The notes under the pieces: generated by a model
The model's database searches: none
Told to the model about the DNA's origin: nothing
The model's input: only the letters and a program-made list of their open reading frames with translations
Assembly (NCBI GenBank): GCA_002104985.1
Contig: MCGO01000228.1
Location: 1 to 57,519, forward strand
DNA: 57,519 nt
Origin: Rhizoclosmatium globosum
Lineage: Eukaryota; Chytridiomycota; Chytridiomycetes; Chytridiales; Chytriomycetaceae
Reading direction: 5' to 3'
Made by a program: the position numbers and the translations under genes
Shown here: positions 11,132 through 21,978 of the stretch, one piece after another
Layout of the letters: every line of letters begins with the position of its first letter
How positions within the stretch are numbered: the first letter of the stretch is position 1

Positions 11132-14100
11132 ATGATTCACCATGGCCTGTGCACTCGACAGCTCCACCACACTTCGCGGAGCAGCGGGGCACTCTCGGGC
11201 TTGTTAACGCGGGTGATACCGTCGTGGCTCAAGCCGAATTCAAAGCCCGAAACCGAGCCGGCGCCAGGCTCAGTCGCCGACGTTCGCGCCGATCTTCAAA
11301 CGTTGTCGCTGCGCATCGACGAGCACCGCGCCAGTCTCGCCGCGCTTCAAAGTAGTCAGCGAGACACTCTTGGCGCTGTGCGGGCCGCCCTCAAATCAAC
11401 TATCTCCGCCGCTGAACGAATCCAGAAAGCCGCTCCATCGGACATGTCCCGTTTCCTGCTCGATGAAAGGTCCAATTCGGCTGATCTTGTCGACTTCAAT
11501 GCTCTCAAGGAACAGTTCAAATACTCCCAGAGCTTGCTCAAGTCACTGACAAAAGATATTACCCTCCTGAAAGCCCATGTTGACTCGGCTAATACCACAA
11601 ATTCAAAGCTTTGGAATTGCGTGGAAGACCTGGAATCAGGTTTATTCGATCTGGAAATCATTAAAAAGCGCCTGAAAGAGGCTGAGAAACTTGAAGCACA
11701 ACAGAAAGCTCGACTTGCATCAACAGCACAAACACCATCTTCAACAGCACCAGCTTTGCCTGATGTTAAACCGCTACGAACAGCTGCCTCAAAGCGAAAA
11801 AGGAAGGATAATCCTGTCTTCAATACTCCAGCTGAAGACCTTACTGACACAATCATAGCATCTCTTGCATCATTGAAAATCCTGCCCAATCCGTTGGTCT
11901 CAACCTTAAACCCAAATGCTCATGTGTTTATCTTGAATACAAAGGAAGCTGCAAATAATTTCATCTCGACTGTTCAGCAAATATCGGCGAGGAACAACAA
12001 TATCTTGAATGTAGTCGGAATGGACGTTGAATTCTGGCAAACTGAGCCAGCAACTATTCAGCTTGCATTTTCGGCCGAGGTTGTCGTGATTTTCCAGATT
12101 TATGGAATGTGTGGAGTGACAGGACAACCAAAAGAGCCCCGAGTGAATCCAAATTCATTTCCTCGAGCTCTTGCAGCATTCCTTGAATCTGTTCATGTTC
12201 GAAAGACTGGAGTAGCTATTTACTCGGATTGCTTAAAGATTTTAACTTCATTGAATGTAGAGGTATGTATTCCAAGTATCTCCCAATTCAGTCTGCTTAC
12301 TACAAAATAGACCAAAAACTTAGCAGATCCTGCGAAAATTGCAACTTCGATGAGCGTTGGATCGCGTTCGCGTAGCTTGGCCTCTATTTATTACTCGTGA
12401 GTTAATGCAGGATAGTATTGAATATCCTAATCCTGAACTTAGTTTCGTTGACCCATCTACGCCCTTCAAGAGTATTTCAAAAAGCGCAACTGGATTCAAT
12501 TGGAGTGCTCCAGAGCTTGACACTGCCGCCATTGAATATGCTGCGAATGACGCATTAGCATCGCTTCTTTGTTATCGAGCAATGGTCAACGAGCCAAACG
12601 TGGCCACAGCACCTTGGGAGAAAAACGCCAAATCACAAGCAGCAGAGTATAATGCAGCCGAAGAAGAAAGAAACTGGCAAGAATTCCAATCTGTCCGTGA
12701 TGAATACAACTTGACAGCCAAAAGTCCCAAAAAACTTCGCCCTGGATCGCTTCCTTCCCTACAACCCTCAGAATCAGATATGATGAACTCGTTTGCCGAG
12801 ATTCCATCGGATCTCAGCTTTTCTGAGGCTCCTGAAACGGAAAAGAAACCAACCACTCATCGACACAAGACCACAGTGACAAAAATCGTCCCAAAAGCTG
12901 CCGACGAAAGCAGTGACTCTCCTTCATCAGTAAAAGCAGAGATGATAAGAAAGTATACCTTACAGCACCACCAACCTCCCTTTAAGCCAACGAAAATCCA
13001 AGCTCTGCCCTTGGAGCTGGAGCAAGCCATGTTCCGTGCACTTCTCGCGTCTGGAGACTTGGAAAAGTTTATCAAAGATGATAAGCCTTTGTATCTCATG
13101 GCTGTTCTGAAGCACCTTGTTGGCGGAATATGGGCAGCTACTGAAAAATATCTCTCGCCGTCATTACCGCCAGAAAAAATGGAGAAGATTCAAGCGATTC
13201 TTGCCATCAAATCACCTGAGGCAAGACGACTTGTTGCTTTCGAAGTCATTGATATGGTGAGTAGATTTCACATCCACTATCTGAACAATATCTAACGATA
13301 TCATCCTTTCGCAGTGGTTCAAAAAAATGTATTTGATTGATTTCCATCGCAGCGGTCCCACAGGAGTCATCAACCGAAAACTCGCCATTGAAGCACCAAA
13401 GTGGGAAGAAACAGCGAAAGTTGATATGCTCGTCTCCGGCCTCGAAATGCTTTCTCCTTCAACAAACCCGGACACTTTGTACCCAACATCACAGCAACAA
13501 CCTTCAAGCATGAAGGGCGAATTGATTCAAGTCTGGAACCGAACAAACCCAACTTCTCCCATCAAGTCTGTTGTACTCCCCATGACTCCGGAGTTTGAAG
13601 TCGCACTGTTTAAGAGTGTTATCGCGTCAGGAGACTTGCATGGGTACATCAACCAGTCAAGCCCCGAGTCCTCCTGTGTATACGCCTTTTTCCTCATGAA
13701 GGCAATGGTAAACAGATGGAACGACTCGGAAAAGTACCTTCCCGCAAGTCCATCATCGGATACACTAAAGCTCTTGAACGTGAAGGGCGGGCTATTCGTG
13801 AAACGCGCTTTAGCAATTGACGCGATTTGTGGGTTGCTGGAGCGAGGGTATCTATCAACCTTCACGTACATTGACAATAACATCCCAAGCATAACAATTG
13901 GGTCGTCGTGGAATGAAGATGCACTGGATATTTTGAAGGAAATGGGACCGGTGGAAGACGCAGAGATGCCGCAAATGTTTTTGGGGTCCAAGAAGATTAC
14001 TGATATTTGGGAGGAGTATGATGGATTGGATGGGGATAAGGTGCAGGAGTGGAAACTGGCAAACTTTAAATTCGCAGCGGATATTAGGAGGTTTGAAATC

Positions 14101-14340
14101 CTGATTGTGGCTTTTGACCGCATATTTGGAAAGGACGAGCAGAAATGGAATAAGTTCTTTGATGAATCTGCCAAATGGGATATGGTTTGGTTTGTGCCGG
14201 ATGGTGTAAATGCCAGTAATGTGGAGGCAAGAATGAAAGCGATTGGAGGTATGGATGATGAAAAAAGGGGCAATCCAATGTCCCTCAGAAGGATTTATCG
14301 GATAATTAGCCGAAACAAACTTGCATTCGACGTTCAATAA
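11132..14340 (+). CDS. 3'-5' exonuclease-like protein (DEDD, WRN/EXD2 type) with duplicated C-terminal module
   Basis: About 1018 residues after removing introns 12263-12310, 12397-12442 and 13257-13314. The Arg/His/Ser-rich N-terminus (MIHHGLCTRQLHHTSRSSG) may be a mitochondrial presequence. A coiled coil follows, then a DnaQ-like exonuclease fold: VVGMDVEFW (Exo I, D-x-E), GVAIYSDCLKI (Exo II) and EYAANDALASLLCY (Exo III, Y-x3-D). After a linker, two tandem copies of an alpha-helical module of about 125 residues occupy 12939-13353 and 13516-13884; compare MFRALLASGDLEKFIK with LFKSVIASGDLHGYIN, and ATEKYLSPS with DSEKYLPAS. A further C-terminal region is unrecognised. The acidic residues suggest an active nuclease; the substrate is unknown. 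Confidence 0.82.
12939..13884 (+). repeat. Two tandem copies of a ~125-residue module inside the exonuclease-like gene
   Basis: Copy 1 spans about 12939-13353 and copy 2 about 13516-13884, with an intron (13257-13314) inside copy 1. Aligned landmarks are LEQAMFRALLASGDL with FEVALFKSVIASGDL, LYLMAVLKHLVGGIW with VYAFFLMKAMVNRWN, ATEKYLSPSLP with DSEKYLPASPS, and AFEVIDMWFKKMYLIDF with AIDAICGLLERGYLSTF. The resemblance is at protein level only, so the duplication is old. Confidence 0.65.
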
Positions 14341-14410
14341 AGGAAACTGTGTTTATACTATTTATGATGAGAAAACAAGTAAACGATAAAAGAGATCAAC
14401 AGAAAAAAAT

Positions 14411-17400
14411 CTAGCTGGTTTTAAAGGTGCTGCTTTTCTTGGTACGTCTAGTTTGAACTTCAAATACGCGCTTAACCTTTTTTGTGGAAATGTTTTCACG
14501 ACCAATTTCAGAAAGTGGTGAATTTTGATCCAAAGAAGCTACAATGTGCTTTGGAGTCGCATCGTTACCATTGAATTGCAAGTACAAGTCCTGTTTGAAT
14601 TGTGAGTACAAATCCAGGAAAAGAACGTTTACGAATGATACTTACATAATCGTAGTACCCAGAAACGGATCCGTCTTTCTTTCTTTCCATAAGAGTGGAG
14701 TTATTTCGATTAGGAACTCCATCATTATTCGATCCTTGACGATTCGATTTCTGTGACTGGTCCCTCTCCGGCTCAACAGCGTTTGTGGTTTGAATACGAC
14801 GAATCAAGCCCTCAAGCGGATTGGTAAAGGATCCTCTCTGAGACAAGTGTCTGCTCAATTTCTGTGAATTATGTCTCTTCTTTTCCTCCTCAACACGCTC
14901 ATTCACGACTTTGGTCAAGCGTGGGATACCAATACGTGTCAAGGGAGGATTCACTCGTTCGCCACGTTCTCTCGCACTTTCGGCTTTGATTGCATGTTTT
15001 GCGAGGAGGAGTTCGTCAATTTCGATAATCAGGGAGGCCCAAGAGAAGTAGTATCGGTCTTCAGCGGCTTGCAACACCTTTTGGAAGGTTGAGTTGACCA
15101 TACCAATGAACACGTTGATGAGGATGATGTTGACGGCAAAGAAGAAACACATGAACAGAATGATCGCAAAGTTCACGGAAGTGGCGTCACGGAAGTCGTC
15201 TGTTGGTTGTCAAATAGTTAGTGAGACGTGTCGAGTTTTTCTGTTATGAGGTTAAAAACAAACCGTAAGATCCTTGGGAAAAAAACAGTCTCAATCCCCA
15301 GATTAATCCACCAGGCAATAGTGATTTCCAGTCTGTATCGTCAGAATTCGCCAGAGTTCCGATTGTTGTGCTATTATATGACGGGGCAGCAGCGTTCAAA
15401 GCACCAAAAGGAGCCATTTGCAACCACAACGCAGAACCAAACCCAGCCAACACAATTGAAAGAATCATCAAGAATTGAGTCACGTTCTTGTTAACAATTG
15501 TAGTGAACACCGTGGTCAACGGACCCAGCTCTCTAAAACCGCGGAAGTAGTACAACATTTGAAGCCACCTATACTCGAAAGTCAGTCAATTCAGTCAATC
15601 CAAGGCAAAGAAGTTACCCAACAACGGCGTAAAGGGTCATTCCAACAGTTTCAACAGCGTTCCATCTGGCCACTCGGAACACAACAATCACCAAGAAAAT
15701 AACAAGATTCAGATACTTCAAAAGAGTGTGGTTCCTGGAGAACCCAGTAAACACTTTCCGCTTGAGCAACCTTGCTTGAGTCAGCAATTCATACAACATG
15801 TACAAATTCGAAAAGAGCAAAAACACTTCACAGACGAGTCGAAACACGGATTCAGGTGTGTCTGGGAACTTATAATTGTACAGCCGCTCGTCATTGTTTG
15901 CATTAGGATCCATATAGTTGACACCATTTGGAAGCAACGCCAGTGCAACAGAGAAAATAAACATGTACAGCAAGTTTGCGTAGAACCGGAACGTAAAGAT
16001 TCTTTGTGCATACAAAATCCATTTCGCTCGCAAAAGGGCTTTGAAGACGGGGATGTTTAGGATATCAATGTTTTGGTTCCGAATCGCCATTGCAAGTGCG
16101 CCGTCGGAGTGGTTCATGATTGTCGAATCGTTGTATGTATCGATTTCTGAGAGACAGACACGGGTTCTGCGGGCGGATCCGTATGTCCATATGGTTCGAG
16201 ACTTGTAGTTCAAGATTGCTTCCACCATGTTTGCCTGTGATCTGTGGACTGCCACAAGGAGAGGAGTCATTTTATCTAGGTTTGATTGTGTGTCATCGAC
16301 ACGGTGGGGGTGGTATTGGTTCTCCTCAATTTTGATTGTTGGCGCAGCTTCTCCAAACTTCTTGGGACGGATTCCAGATTCGAGCTGGTGGTAAATGTGA
16401 CCGACTTTGATTTCTTTTATAGACACAACGCTTTCATCCTCGGTCTTGTCCATTTGTTCAATTGCAAGAAGTGCGTCTGAGGATGTGACTGCATCTGGGA
16501 GTTGGGCTTCCATTGCCTCAACAGAGTTGAATTGATCAAGTGCTTTGGGAACATCGATTCCACGAGCGTTGCTGACGTATCCATACCAGGCGAGTACATG
16601 GAGAACATTGTTTTCATTGTAATCTTTGGTGTTTGGATCGATACCAACAGTATGGATAAGGTAATCGACGATTTTGTGGTGTCCCATAACAGCAGCAAAC
16701 GCCAAAACGGTTTCGCCCATCTGAATATTGGTTGAATTTAGCTTGGTGAATACATAAGAAACGGATAGGGAAAGATCAGATCCCGAGCCCAAACCAATCA
16801 TTGCACACTCAAAAGTCACAGTGCTCCTCTTTCTGACACCCATCCAAGACAACCGAGACGGGAATAAAATCGGATAAAACTTACGTAAAAGGAACCAATT
16901 CGCTCATCTCTGTCAAAAAAGGTACCACGAGCACGAGGCAGGAAGACATCCGCACCCTTTTGGATCAGCAGCTTCAAGATGGTGGTATCATCACCAAAGA
17001 CAACGACGGCAAGGTGCGCAGGGGACTCGCCCCAATAGGCATGTTTTTCGTAAACAGTGTTGATGAGGAGATGGAGGCGATCAAAAGGTTTAAGTGTGTT
17101 TTCTGGGTTGTTTGGACTGTAAGGACCTTCACTGAGAAGGTACTGTAGGAGATCCGTGTTCTTTTGGATGAGGGCATAGTGCTATTTGATTGGGTTGGGG
17201 TGTATGCGGTTAAGATGGTTGAGAGAACAAGTAAATTGGGATGTTGCAGACGCACCAAGATCGTTTCACCCTCGGGCCCTCTCTCAGTCCAGATTGCGTC
17301 TTCAATCGCACGGGCTTCCCTGCAGAAAGCCGCCGTAGCCGCACGAGAGGCGGCGACCTTCGCAAGGGCGGCAGTCACACTTCCATTGTCCCTGTTTGAG

Positions 17401-17624
17401 TCGTAGTTTCTAATGAGCCATTCATCGAGACGCCGCCGCTTTTCGGACTTGACAAACGCCGCAACGCCACGTGCGCTTTTGTGTTCGGACACGGCGCTCC
17501 AAATCGACGTGGGCGTCGCAGCGAGAACGTCGTAGAGAACGTCTGGCGACACACTCTCTTCTTTGGTGGCACCGCGCCAGAGAAGCGCATTCACTGCGAC
17601 TCCGAGATGGCGGTCAAGGTTCAT
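14411..17624 (-). CDS. Ankyrin-repeat TRP-family cation channel (TRPV-like)
   Basis: Six exons give about 935 residues. Introns: 17182-17255, 16721-16884 (164 nt, long for this locus), 15569-15617, 15200-15263 and 14591-14645. The N-terminal half carries ankyrin repeats (HYALIQKNTDLLQYLLSEG; GESPAHLAVVVFGDDTTIL; MGETVLAFAAVMGHHKIV; DKMTPLLVAVHRSQANMV). A six-helix channel domain follows: LLYMFIFSVALALLP, VFLLFSNLYMLYELL, YLNLVIFLVIVVFRVAR, TLYAVVGWLQMLYYFRGF, FLMILSIVLAGFGSALWL, a pore region around LPGGLIWGLRLFF, and IILINVFIGMVNSTF as the last helix. The VGWLQMLYYFRGF segment is especially TRPV-like. The tail is basic and disordered. Start chosen at the first in-frame ATG (17624). Expected in the plasma or an internal membrane. 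Confidence 0.85.
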
Positions 17625-17756
17625 TGGTGAGAGAGAAGGTGGTGGTTCGTGAAACAGTGAAAGTTGGTGTGGATTGTGATTTGGAGATGCAAAAGAAAGC
17701 AGAAGATCAGCAAAGTGCGCACTGTCCTCATCTATTAATATTGACAATCAAATGTT

Positions 17757-17825
17757 AATGCGTGTCATTTACTACTCTAGTATCTTCATTTTGTGGATCA
17801 AATGCGTGTCATTTACTACTCTAGT
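17757..17825. repeat. 25-bp perfect direct repeat, period 44 bp
   Basis: The 25-mer beginning AATGCGTGTCATTTACTACT occurs at 17757-17781 and again at 17801-17825. The flanks remain partly similar (ATTTTGTGG versus ATCTTGTGG), so this is a degenerate 44-bp tandem duplication. It lies in the 367-nt space between the divergent starts of the TRP-like channel and the D-LDH fusion. Recent local duplication or a shared regulatory element are both possible. Confidence 0.8.
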
Positions 17826-17991
17826 CTCTTATCTTGTGGTGATTCTACAATTGATCCATGGAGAATTTAACCTCTGCAAATCAGAATAATTAACGCAGTA
17901 TGACTCTGCCAAGCGTCGACGATACAAGATAAGGCCGGGCGCTCATAGTGAGTCACATACTATCTCCACACCCCAAAAAACCACTACAAAA

Positions 17992-19682
17992 ATGCCAGTA
18001 CGTCCCTTTCTGGCTTTCCATCACAATTCAATTTGTAACAAAACCAACAAACAAAACCAACCACGAATACTGCACAGATGACAGTCGGAACCCCAGAAAC
18101 GCTCTCTTTCCTCGCCAACTCGTCGCTCTTCCCCGGTCTCACCGAGGCCCAGCTCCAGTCGATTGCCTCTGAGATGGAGCTCAGTGTGTTCAACAAGGGC
18201 GAGGTTCTCTACCGCGAAGGCGACAAGGCCTCGTACTTGTTCCTGATCACAGCCGGCCAAGTCGAAGTGTCCAAGCGAGTGGATTCCAACGACGAGACAT
18301 CCGAGTCTGTCAAGCTGGTCACACTTGGACCAGGCGAGTATGTTGGCGAATCCATTGTGAGTGTCGCTGTTGTTTATTCCTTTTCTGATCTACCCAACCA
18401 ACCAACCAACCAATCAAACCAGCTCTCTGGCCTCCCAATCAATGCCACAATTGTGTCCGCCGAAGACAACACGTCGGCCCTGCGCCTCGACCACGCCACC
18501 TTCGCGTCGCTGCTGAGTGAGCACCCAGCCTTGTCCGCATCGCTGCTCAAGGGTCTCTCGCACGAGCTCCGCACTTTCAGAAACGTCCTCACATCAACCC
18601 TCGCAAAACACGCTGCTGCCACAAAGAAGGCCGCCTCCTCAACAAAGAAGACGATCCAAATGTCTGTCTTTGACTTTATGCGCCACGAGAAGGAATCCTT
18701 TGAACAGGCCGTGTCAAACTTCGAAGCAACCCTTCCCGAAGATACCCAACTCGTTGTCCAGTACTTTGAGCCTAAGCTCGATATCAACACTGTCCGTCTT
18801 GCCGCAGGCTCCCAGGTCGTCTGCATCTTTGTGAACGACACTGCCACCGCCGACGTTCTCACTGCCCTTTCCGCCATGGGCGTCAAGCTGCTCGCCCTCC
18901 GTTGCGCCGGATTCGACATGGTTGACCTCAAGGCCGCAAAGGCCCTCAACATTGACATTGCCCGTGTCCCCGCCTACTCCCCTTACGCCGTCGCCGAATT
19001 CGCAGCAACCCTCGCAATGTCCTTGAACAGAAAAATCGTGCCCGCCTCTCAACGCGTAAAGACTGGAAACTTTTCTCTCGCCGGTCTCGTTGGTTTCGAT
19101 TTCTACGGAAAGACCGTCGGTGTCATTGGAACGGGAAAGATTGGACAATGTTTCATCAAGATTATGCTTGGTTTCGGGTGCAAGGTTGTCATGTATGATG
19201 CGTACCCTTCAAAAGAAGTTGCTGCCTGGGAGAACTGTACCTATGTCACTCTTGACGAGTTGTATGCTCAGTCTCGTGTCATTTCTCTGCACGCGCCATT
19301 GTTCCCTGAGACGATGCACATGATCAATGCCCAAAGTATTGCAAAGATGCAACGTGGTGTTATTCTCATCAACACTTCTCGTGGTGGTTTGGTCAACACT
19401 AAGGATCTTATTGATGGAATCAAGTCCGGACATGTCGCTGCTGCAGGTCTTGACGTGTACGAGAACGAAAAGTCTCTCTTCTTTGAGGACCACTCACTCA
19501 CCATTATGCAGGATGAGTACTACGCGCGTCTCATGACTTTCCCCAATGTAATTGTTACTGGACACCAGGCTTTCTTGAGTGAAGAGGCTCTTGAAGCTAT
19601 CGGCCGTGTCACCATGCACAATGTCTTCCAAAAGATGGTTGAGGGCAAGACTGGCAAGGAGTTGGACAATGTTGTCTTGTAA
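17992..19682 (+). CDS. Cyclic-nucleotide-binding-like domain fused to D-lactate dehydrogenase
   Basis: 514 residues after removing 17998-18077 (which puts Met-Pro on a tiny first exon; ATG 18078 is the alternative start) and 18357-18422. Residues about 15-135 form a cyclic-nucleotide-binding-like beta roll (LFPGLTEAQLQSI, GEVLYREGDKASYLFLITAG, GPGEYVGESILSG). Its phosphate cassette reads P-I-N-A-T where P-R-x-A-T is expected, so the phosphate-binding Arg is missing. After a helical linker comes a full LdhA-type D-2-hydroxyacid dehydrogenase: substrate loop RCAGFDMVDL, VPAYSPYAVAEF, the NAD motif GVIGTGKIG, and catalytic Arg, Glu and His in NTSRGGLV, DVYENE and GHQAFLSEEA. Expected reaction: pyruvate + NADH to D-lactate. 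The N-terminal domain suggests allosteric or protein-protein control. Confidence 0.9.
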
Positions 19683-19822
19683 TCGCTCTTTCTTTCCTGC
19701 TGCGTTCTCTTTTTCTCCCTCTTTCTGGATTCCATGTGGTGAATCATGTATGCAATGTTTCAGTATTCTTCTCTCTTTCTTTTTTGTAATATCATACGAA
19801 TAAACCATTGTAAAAGACAAAG

Positions 19823-21894
19823 TTAAGTGAATGCAAACACTTCAACATTCAAACAGTCAAACGTCTTGTCATGTGTTCCAGTCAATGGCCCATTCTCAAA
19901 TGTTTTACACGTCCCCGTTGTTCCCATTGATAAATCTTGATTGAGCCACAAACCCACGTCGGATCTACAATAATTGTCAGGTATCAAAGTGACTGGGGCA
20001 ACAAAAATCTCGAAGCTTACCCTCCGCCTCCTACTGTAATTTCGTTGCGAGTAGCCATAATGAACATGGAAGCTTGATACTGAATATAATCCCTTCGCGC
20101 GTTCATCTTTTCTTCTTCCTCTGGAGTAAATTGACCTGGAGTTGGAGTGTCCAAGTTTTCTGTTCGCCCAATCCAAGGATACAGTTTCGCGAATGGCGAT
20201 AACGTAAAAAGAAATGTCTCTCCTACGAAACAGACAAGAATGAGGTGATCTCAAAAGAGAACAAAGAAATATACAAACCAGTTCCGTAAAACTGATTCCG
20301 TCCCTTCTCATCATCCGGCCACCCTTCCGACAAATAAGCGCCAAATATACTCGTCTGCGTTTCAACAACAAGCATCAACGGCTTCCGCCCCATCGTCCGA
20401 TTAAACAGCGTCGTGATATGATGCCCATGATCCCTCGTCGTGAACACAAGCTCCAAATCCATCATCCGCATACTCGGAGGAATCCAACTCCAAAACACAA
20501 TCCAATGCTCCTCCTTAATAAACGCGCTTCCCTTGAAACTATTCGGGTCCGTCTTACTGCCATCAAACTTGACTTCCTCGCTCTGCTTCAGCTTCGGAAT
20601 CGCGCGTTGGTATCGATACTGTGACTCGTGGAGATCGTCAATGAAACTAAGTGCAATAAGGGCAGTGTGTAAGTGATTTCCGGATCGGATGTCGGCTTCG
20701 TTCGTCATTTTCAAGTTCCACGCGGAGGTAAAGAACCGTTCGGTTGTGTATTCTGGGTTCGTGGAGGTTTCTTCAAAGAGTTTTGTGAGGTCTGCTAAGG
20801 TTGTGCATTTTAGGATTTCGGATTTTCGGGAGAGGATGAGGGCGACGCCGATGCGGAAGAGGGTTTTGTAGCCTTCGAGCATGAAGCTGTCGAGGATGCG
20901 CCAGACGGTTTGTTGGGGGAGTACGCCGATGTAGAAATCGGTTAGCCATCGCGTCCATAGTGGCTCTGAGGTTCCTGATTGTAGTTCGGTCATGTGGTGA
21001 TGGACTTTGGAGTTGTTGCTGTGGACAAGGTTGCTGAATGCTCGGCTCATGTAGTTGACGTCTTTTCGGTATGTGGCAAAAAACTTCCAGTCTTTTGTTT
21101 TTGGTTTCTTGGTAGACAAGTGAGGGCTTCCGGGGCTTCCTGGACTTGTAGCCCCAGCTTGACTGGTTGTAAAGGCTTGTTTCACAACAGATACCATTGC
21201 TCCTAACGCTGACAGGAATACAAGTACTTCAGAATTGCAGTTGACACAAAATTAAATCATCACCTTCATCTCGAGACTTCATGTGGTGACATAACAAAGT
21301 TGTGAGAGTTGTGATAAACGGGCAATATTCGAGGGATGGAAAATCGTGAGCAAGCATACACAGAATATGATCTGCTAACAAAGTTCCTTCCGGAGTCAAT
21401 GCCAAAGAATTTTGATGCGAGCGTCCTCCAAACGTAGGTGGTAACGGTGCTGTCGGGACTGTTGCTCCATATGTCCTCTTCAACGCGACGTCAAAGTTCA
21501 TTTCGTATTCTATCGTGATATCAGCCATCTCAACGGCTATCATTTCATCAGGGTATATTACCATCCATTTTGTCTACTTTTAATATTTTGGCATACACGA
21601 AACCTGTATTTGATAATGCTGAGAGTGTGTTTTGGATATTGTCTCCCACCAACCTCGCAACTCGTTGGGAATACCAGCACGGACCATTTTCAGAAGCTTA
21701 GTTTTCTCCAAATCAGCAGCTTCGTAAAGTTTAATCGTTGCAGGTCCCAGCCAGGCATCCTCTGTTGTCTATATTGAAGCCAGGTTCAGTCAATTCCCAA
21801 ATAGTCATCACATTATAATAGAAACCTTGTTGGCTTGCTCGTCAATCTTTAGCTTCGCCATGTCAACCCAGACTTCCGCCATTTCATTAGCCAT
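19823..21894 (-). CDS. TBC-TLDc domain protein (TBC1D24-like)
   Basis: About 605 residues. Introns: 21769-21825, a doubtful 30-nt one at about 21576-21605, 21209-21263, 20223-20278 and 19965-20020. The N-terminal part is a TBC (Rab-GAP) fold: VRAGIPNELRGWWE, LADHILCMLAHDF, LEYCPFITTLTTLL, WLTDFYIGVLPQQTVWRILD. The Arg finger is not evident, as in TBC1D24. The C-terminal TLDc domain shows WSWIPPSMRMMDLELVFTT, VVETQTSIFGAYLSEGW, GTGETFLF and GGGGSDVGLWLNQDLS. Family members act in vesicle traffic and oxidative-stress resistance. Start codons of this gene and the plus-strand membrane-protein gene are 84 nt apart. Without the 30-nt intron an in-frame TAA would split the protein. Confidence 0.85.
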
Positions 21895-21978
21895 TGTCGC
21901 AGCGATTGTTCGTTGTTCGTTGTTTGGGAAGAAGGAAAAGAAGGGATCGAACACTTCCGCTGCCCACGTCAACCACCA

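Noticed and set aside
11356..11889. 177-codon minus-strand open frame
   Set aside because: Lies wholly antisense to the coiled-coil part of the exonuclease-like gene, whose frame has domain support.
13527..14273. 248-codon minus-strand open frame
   Set aside because: Antisense to the duplicated module and C-terminus of the exonuclease-like gene; no domain and Ser/Phe-rich shadow composition.
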